Shown in pieces: positions 61,191 through 64,000 of a stretch of 64,000 nt of DNA; the first letter of the stretch is position 1; each line of letters opens with the position of its first letter. The translations under genes and the position numbers were made by a program. The DNA is from Coriaria nepalensis. Taxonomy: Eukaryota; Streptophyta; Magnoliopsida; Cucurbitales; Coriariaceae. The stretch is taken from assembly GCA_027186245.1 (NCBI GenBank), contig CP114484.1, forward strand, positions 4,290,501 to 4,354,500. Reading direction: 5' to 3'. The notes below the pieces were generated by a model. It was not told the DNA's origin. It saw nothing but the letters and a program-made list of their open reading frames with translations, and searched no databases.

Positions 61191-62479
61191 AAAGAAAGTT
61201 TGAACAACCTAGGAGAAGCTCTCTAAATTTAATTTAATAGAAGCAATCAAACAAGAAAGATATGTTAAATCAAGAAACAAACATACAAGCAAGGTTCATT
61301 TATCTTGCGTTATACCCTACATATAGTCGAATGAAAATATCTCATAATTATTGAAAACATTATGCTACTTATGTCTAGAAATTTTGACAAAATGAATCAA
61401 AAACTTAAACTAGCAACTAAATTAATATCATATTTATCTAGTTGCGCACCCTAAATGTACTCTAAATAAATATGATAATAATTCATAAGCACTATAAATA
61501 ATAAGATATAACAAATTTAAAAAAGATGAAAAATAATTCTAAATTAATTAATCAAAAAACATATTTAGAGCTTTGAAATCATCTTCAACTAAAGAGAGAA
61601 TTAACTACGCATACTAATTAAAATAACAAAAACAATTGAATCCATGAGAGAATATAAATAATGAAAAGAAAATAGAGAAAACGTCTATTACGATTGATCT
61701 CCAAAAAAAATGCAAAGCTTTTTCTTCCATGACAGCTCTCTTCTTCTTCTTTTTTTTTTTCTTTCTTTTTTCTTCTCTCTCGGCTGCAGCCCACCCCTCT
61801 CTGTTTATTAAATACTTTTCTTTTGTTTCCTTTTCTTTTTTCTATTCTTGCATGGTAGAAGCATTTTGTTTCACGCAATCCTCAGTTACCTAAATTTTTA
61901 TTTTTTTATTATGATTTTTAATTTATCAAAAATTATATTTAACCTTTCAACTTTCTTTTAATTACCTTCAAGCCCTCCACTTATTCATTTGTACCAATTT
62001 CTTGCCCCTTTAAACTTCTTTTTATATAATCTCCTCAAAACTCCTACAAAACATAAAATATGCTAATAAATTGCAATGAAGTCCAAAATTTAATAAAATC
62101 ATGAGGGAAAATAATATAAACATTATGAAAAATTAACACTATCAAATTCCCTCACACTTACCTTTTGCTAGTCCTCAAGAAAGACTAAGAAACAAAACTA
62201 AGCTTCCAACAATTTATCTAAGAGATAATAAAAGATTATAGCAATGAAATCAAACAAACATTAATGTAAACCCACCATTATTCAAAAGTTAAGAGATCTC
62301 TATAACAACCATACTCAAGTGTGTGTATGAAATAGTCCATGTTAATGATAATTCAAGGTATGCATGCTTCGCACAAATAAAAACTCACCAAACATTACAT
62401 GTAATATTAATCAAATTTTGTAGAAAGAAATCAAATACCGTAAGCTTTTCCTTTGGAACAAATCTACACTAGCCGAAGG
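61191..62479 (-). mobile_element. Non-coding part of a gypsy-type element (left portion)
   Basis: The texture (TCCCTCACACTTACCTTTTGCTAGTCCTC and the following A-rich stretch around 62,140-62,230) matches non-coding sequence between pol and LTR of large plant gypsy (Athila/Ogre-like) elements as I remember them. No coding domain confirms this. The minus-strand frame at 61,618-61,878 is Lys/Arg/Glu low complexity arising from a CT-rich stretch. Confidence 0.4.
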
Positions 62480-62897
62480 TAGAGATGGCAATCCGGGCTG
62501 GCCCTGCCCGTATTAGACCCGAGCCCGTTTAGGTCGAGCCGGGCTTGACCTGTTTTGATTCGGGTCGGACTTGAGCCAGGGCGGGCCTAAAAATTCTGAG
62601 CTTGGCTCGAGCCTGGTTAAAAACGAGCTTAAAAATGAGTTTTTTTATTTTTGGATAAAAACGGTTTTATACAGCAGGATGGTATTGTTCACTACGGGAT
62701 ACTGTTCACTATGGGTATTGTTCACTGCAGGTAGCCCGTATACCCGCGGGCTGAATTTGACCCGTTTTAAAAATGGGTATATAATCCATGCCCGGGTATG
62801 GGCCGGGCCAAGCCCGTACTCGCATATTGCGGGTGCAGGTTGGGCTTTAACAGGCCGAGCTGAACGGATTCCGGGCCGGCCCAAATTTCCATCTCTA
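62480..62897. mobile_element. Non-autonomous hAT-like element, about 418 bp
   Basis: It starts TAGAGATGG (62,480-62,488) and ends CCATCTCTA (62,889-62,897), a perfect 9-bp terminal inversion. GC-rich subterminal words follow inside both ends (CCGGGCTGGCCCTGCCCG on the left, GGATTCCGGGCCGGCCC on the right). Internal direct repeats TACTGTTCACTA(C/T)GGG and related ATTGTTCACT words lie at 62,685-62,730. No ORF of meaning is present; frames on both strands at 62,571-62,909 reflect the inverted structure. An 8-bp target duplication was not evident. It splits the gypsy-type non-coding DNA. Confidence 0.7.
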
Positions 62898-64000
62898 GAT
62901 AGGATGTAATGGAGCTGAGGGTAGTGGCTAAATGAATTGATAGATAGGATGTAACAAAGATCTTAAAGACTTATGGAGTAAGATTATACAGGCATTGTGA
63001 AGATCATCGGAGGAAACATTCTCAAACTCAAAACAACTAACATAGACCAAATATCATTTTGTTGGGTCCTCTTCTTCATATTCAACATTTATTGTTATGA
63101 TTTATTTTTTCAAAAATGTAAGTAATTCAAACGTTTATCCAAGACTATGATATGAGTTGTCAAGCGCCTTAGAGATTTGTTTTTTTAAGAGATAAACAAT
63201 CCCTCATGCTAGAAATAAATTTCTTTAGTCTTAACTTTTGTTCATCTTTAAAATAAGGGTGATGAGATAACTATACTATGGTTAAAAGGTACGACGATAT
63301 AGTTAACAAAGAAAAATTTTAAATGCAGGCTCAATTTGGTTTACTAGGAGAATGTTCTCATAAGAATATCAAAGAGGGGCACCGGATGATCTGGCAATGT
63401 TGGTAAATCCTAGTGCCTTTGTCATCTTTCATGTGGTCCTTGATCAACCACTCGCTTCGATAGTCCTCCAGTAAACTTTCAATATTTAACCATGCTTGTT
63501 AAACTCAAATAATATTCAAAGTAAGGAAATATAAGCATTTTACACATCCTAACAGGCATATCCAAACATCAAAAAACAAGACTATTGTGTATAAAGATTA
63601 GAGTATAATCAACATAGAAAAATATTAACCAACGAATAATAACAAGATCTAAATAAATATTCATCATCAATCAAAGCTATAACAATAAAGTTTAGCCTCA
63701 TCATGGTTATTACAAAGCACCGAGGACACAAAACAAAACAAAATAATACCAACTTTTTTTTTTCCTTCAAAAATAAAATCTTTCCCCCCACACTTAATCT
63801 TTACATTATCTTTAATATAAAATTGATTCTTCCAATAAGAAAATCAAGTGTATATAAAAAGAAAACATGAAAAATTCAAAATTTAAAATGAAAGAGTAAA
63901 GGGAAAGAAAATTAGGATGGGTTGCCTCCCATTTAGCGTTTGGTTTACTGTCCTCAGCCTGACTTCAACCTCTTTCATTTCTGTGAGATCTCTTGCAATG
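62898..64000 (-). mobile_element. Non-coding part of a gypsy-type element (right portion), runs off the window
   Basis: The right end carries TCCCCCCACACTTAATC (about 63,783-63,800) and GGATGGGTTGCCTCCCATTTAGCGTTTGGTTTACTG (63,916-63,951). That word pair is, as I recall, a recurrent signature of the non-coding region of plant Ogre/Athila-type gypsy elements. A small direct repeat, TAGATAGGATGTAA, occurs at about 62,896 and 62,940. No gene is seen. Confidence 0.45.

Noticed and set aside
62571..62909. Open frames on both strands in the 62.5-kb region
   Set aside because: They come from the inverted GC-rich structure of the hAT-like element.

Overview
This is eukaryotic nuclear DNA from a flowering plant, almost certainly a eudicot. 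The evidence is a hexokinase gene with nine exons and GT-AG introns, plant-type MATE and TIM17 proteins, AT-rich intergenic DNA, and abundant decayed Ty1/copia, Ty3/gypsy, CACTA-like and hAT-like transposable elements. I cannot name the species from the sequence alone.

Only four intact host genes are visible, all in the right half. At 29,390-31,030 (minus) is an intronless MATE efflux carrier of the DTX50/DTX51 (ADP1) group. At 45,313-48,109 (plus) is a complete type-B, membrane-anchored hexokinase of the HXK1/HXK2 type; its nine exons give 497 residues. At 53,851-54,537 (minus) is TIM17, a subunit of the inner-membrane TIM23 translocase. At 55,084-56,784 (plus) is an intronless SpoU-family rRNA 2'-O-methyltransferase of the MRM1 type with an apparent organellar targeting N-terminus. 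TIM17 and the methyltransferase are head to head, with starts about 550 bp apart and site-II-like TGGGCY motifs between them. From memory of the Arabidopsis map, HXK1 (At4g29130) lies beside the MATE gene ADP1/DTX51 (At4g29140), and HXK2 (At2g19860) lies beside a SpoU gene (At2g19870). This window therefore looks like the ancestral neighbourhood that is split between two duplicated Arabidopsis segments.

The left 28 kb is a retrotransposon graveyard. It holds a copia pol remnant plus 3' LTR (2.68-5.42 kb, +), a gypsy remnant with gag joined to integrase by internal deletion plus an extra coiled-coil ORF (5.48-8.49 kb, -), and a copia remnant with LTR (10.56-13.96 kb, -). Next come a gypsy gag remnant between two long related repeats (15-20 kb, +), LTR-like DNA with internal minisatellites (20-21.9 kb), a third inverted copy of the long repeat (22.1-23.45 kb), and a copia remnant interrupted in its reverse transcriptase by a 0.67 kb insertion (23.45-26.9 kb, +).

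Between and beyond the host genes lie hAT-like GC-rich short elements (31.5 kb, 62.5 kb), a spliced CACTA-type transposase-like fragment (32.8-34.5 kb, -), and LTR-like DNA related to the 21 kb segment (about 34.7-36.2 kb). There is also a five-copy 125-bp tandem array with a 16-bp palindrome per unit (40.88-41.49 kb), an LTR-bounded remnant reaching close to the hexokinase promoter (42.3-44.85 kb), a 1.07-kb foldback element (58.37-59.44 kb), a copia gag-protease fragment (60.3-61.2 kb) and gypsy non-coding DNA to the window end.

I found no CRISPR array, tRNA, rRNA or recognisable novel gene system. The more unusual signals are the structural repeats, the rearranged gypsy element, the shared promoter of two organelle genes and an acidic insertion inside the methyltransferase domain.
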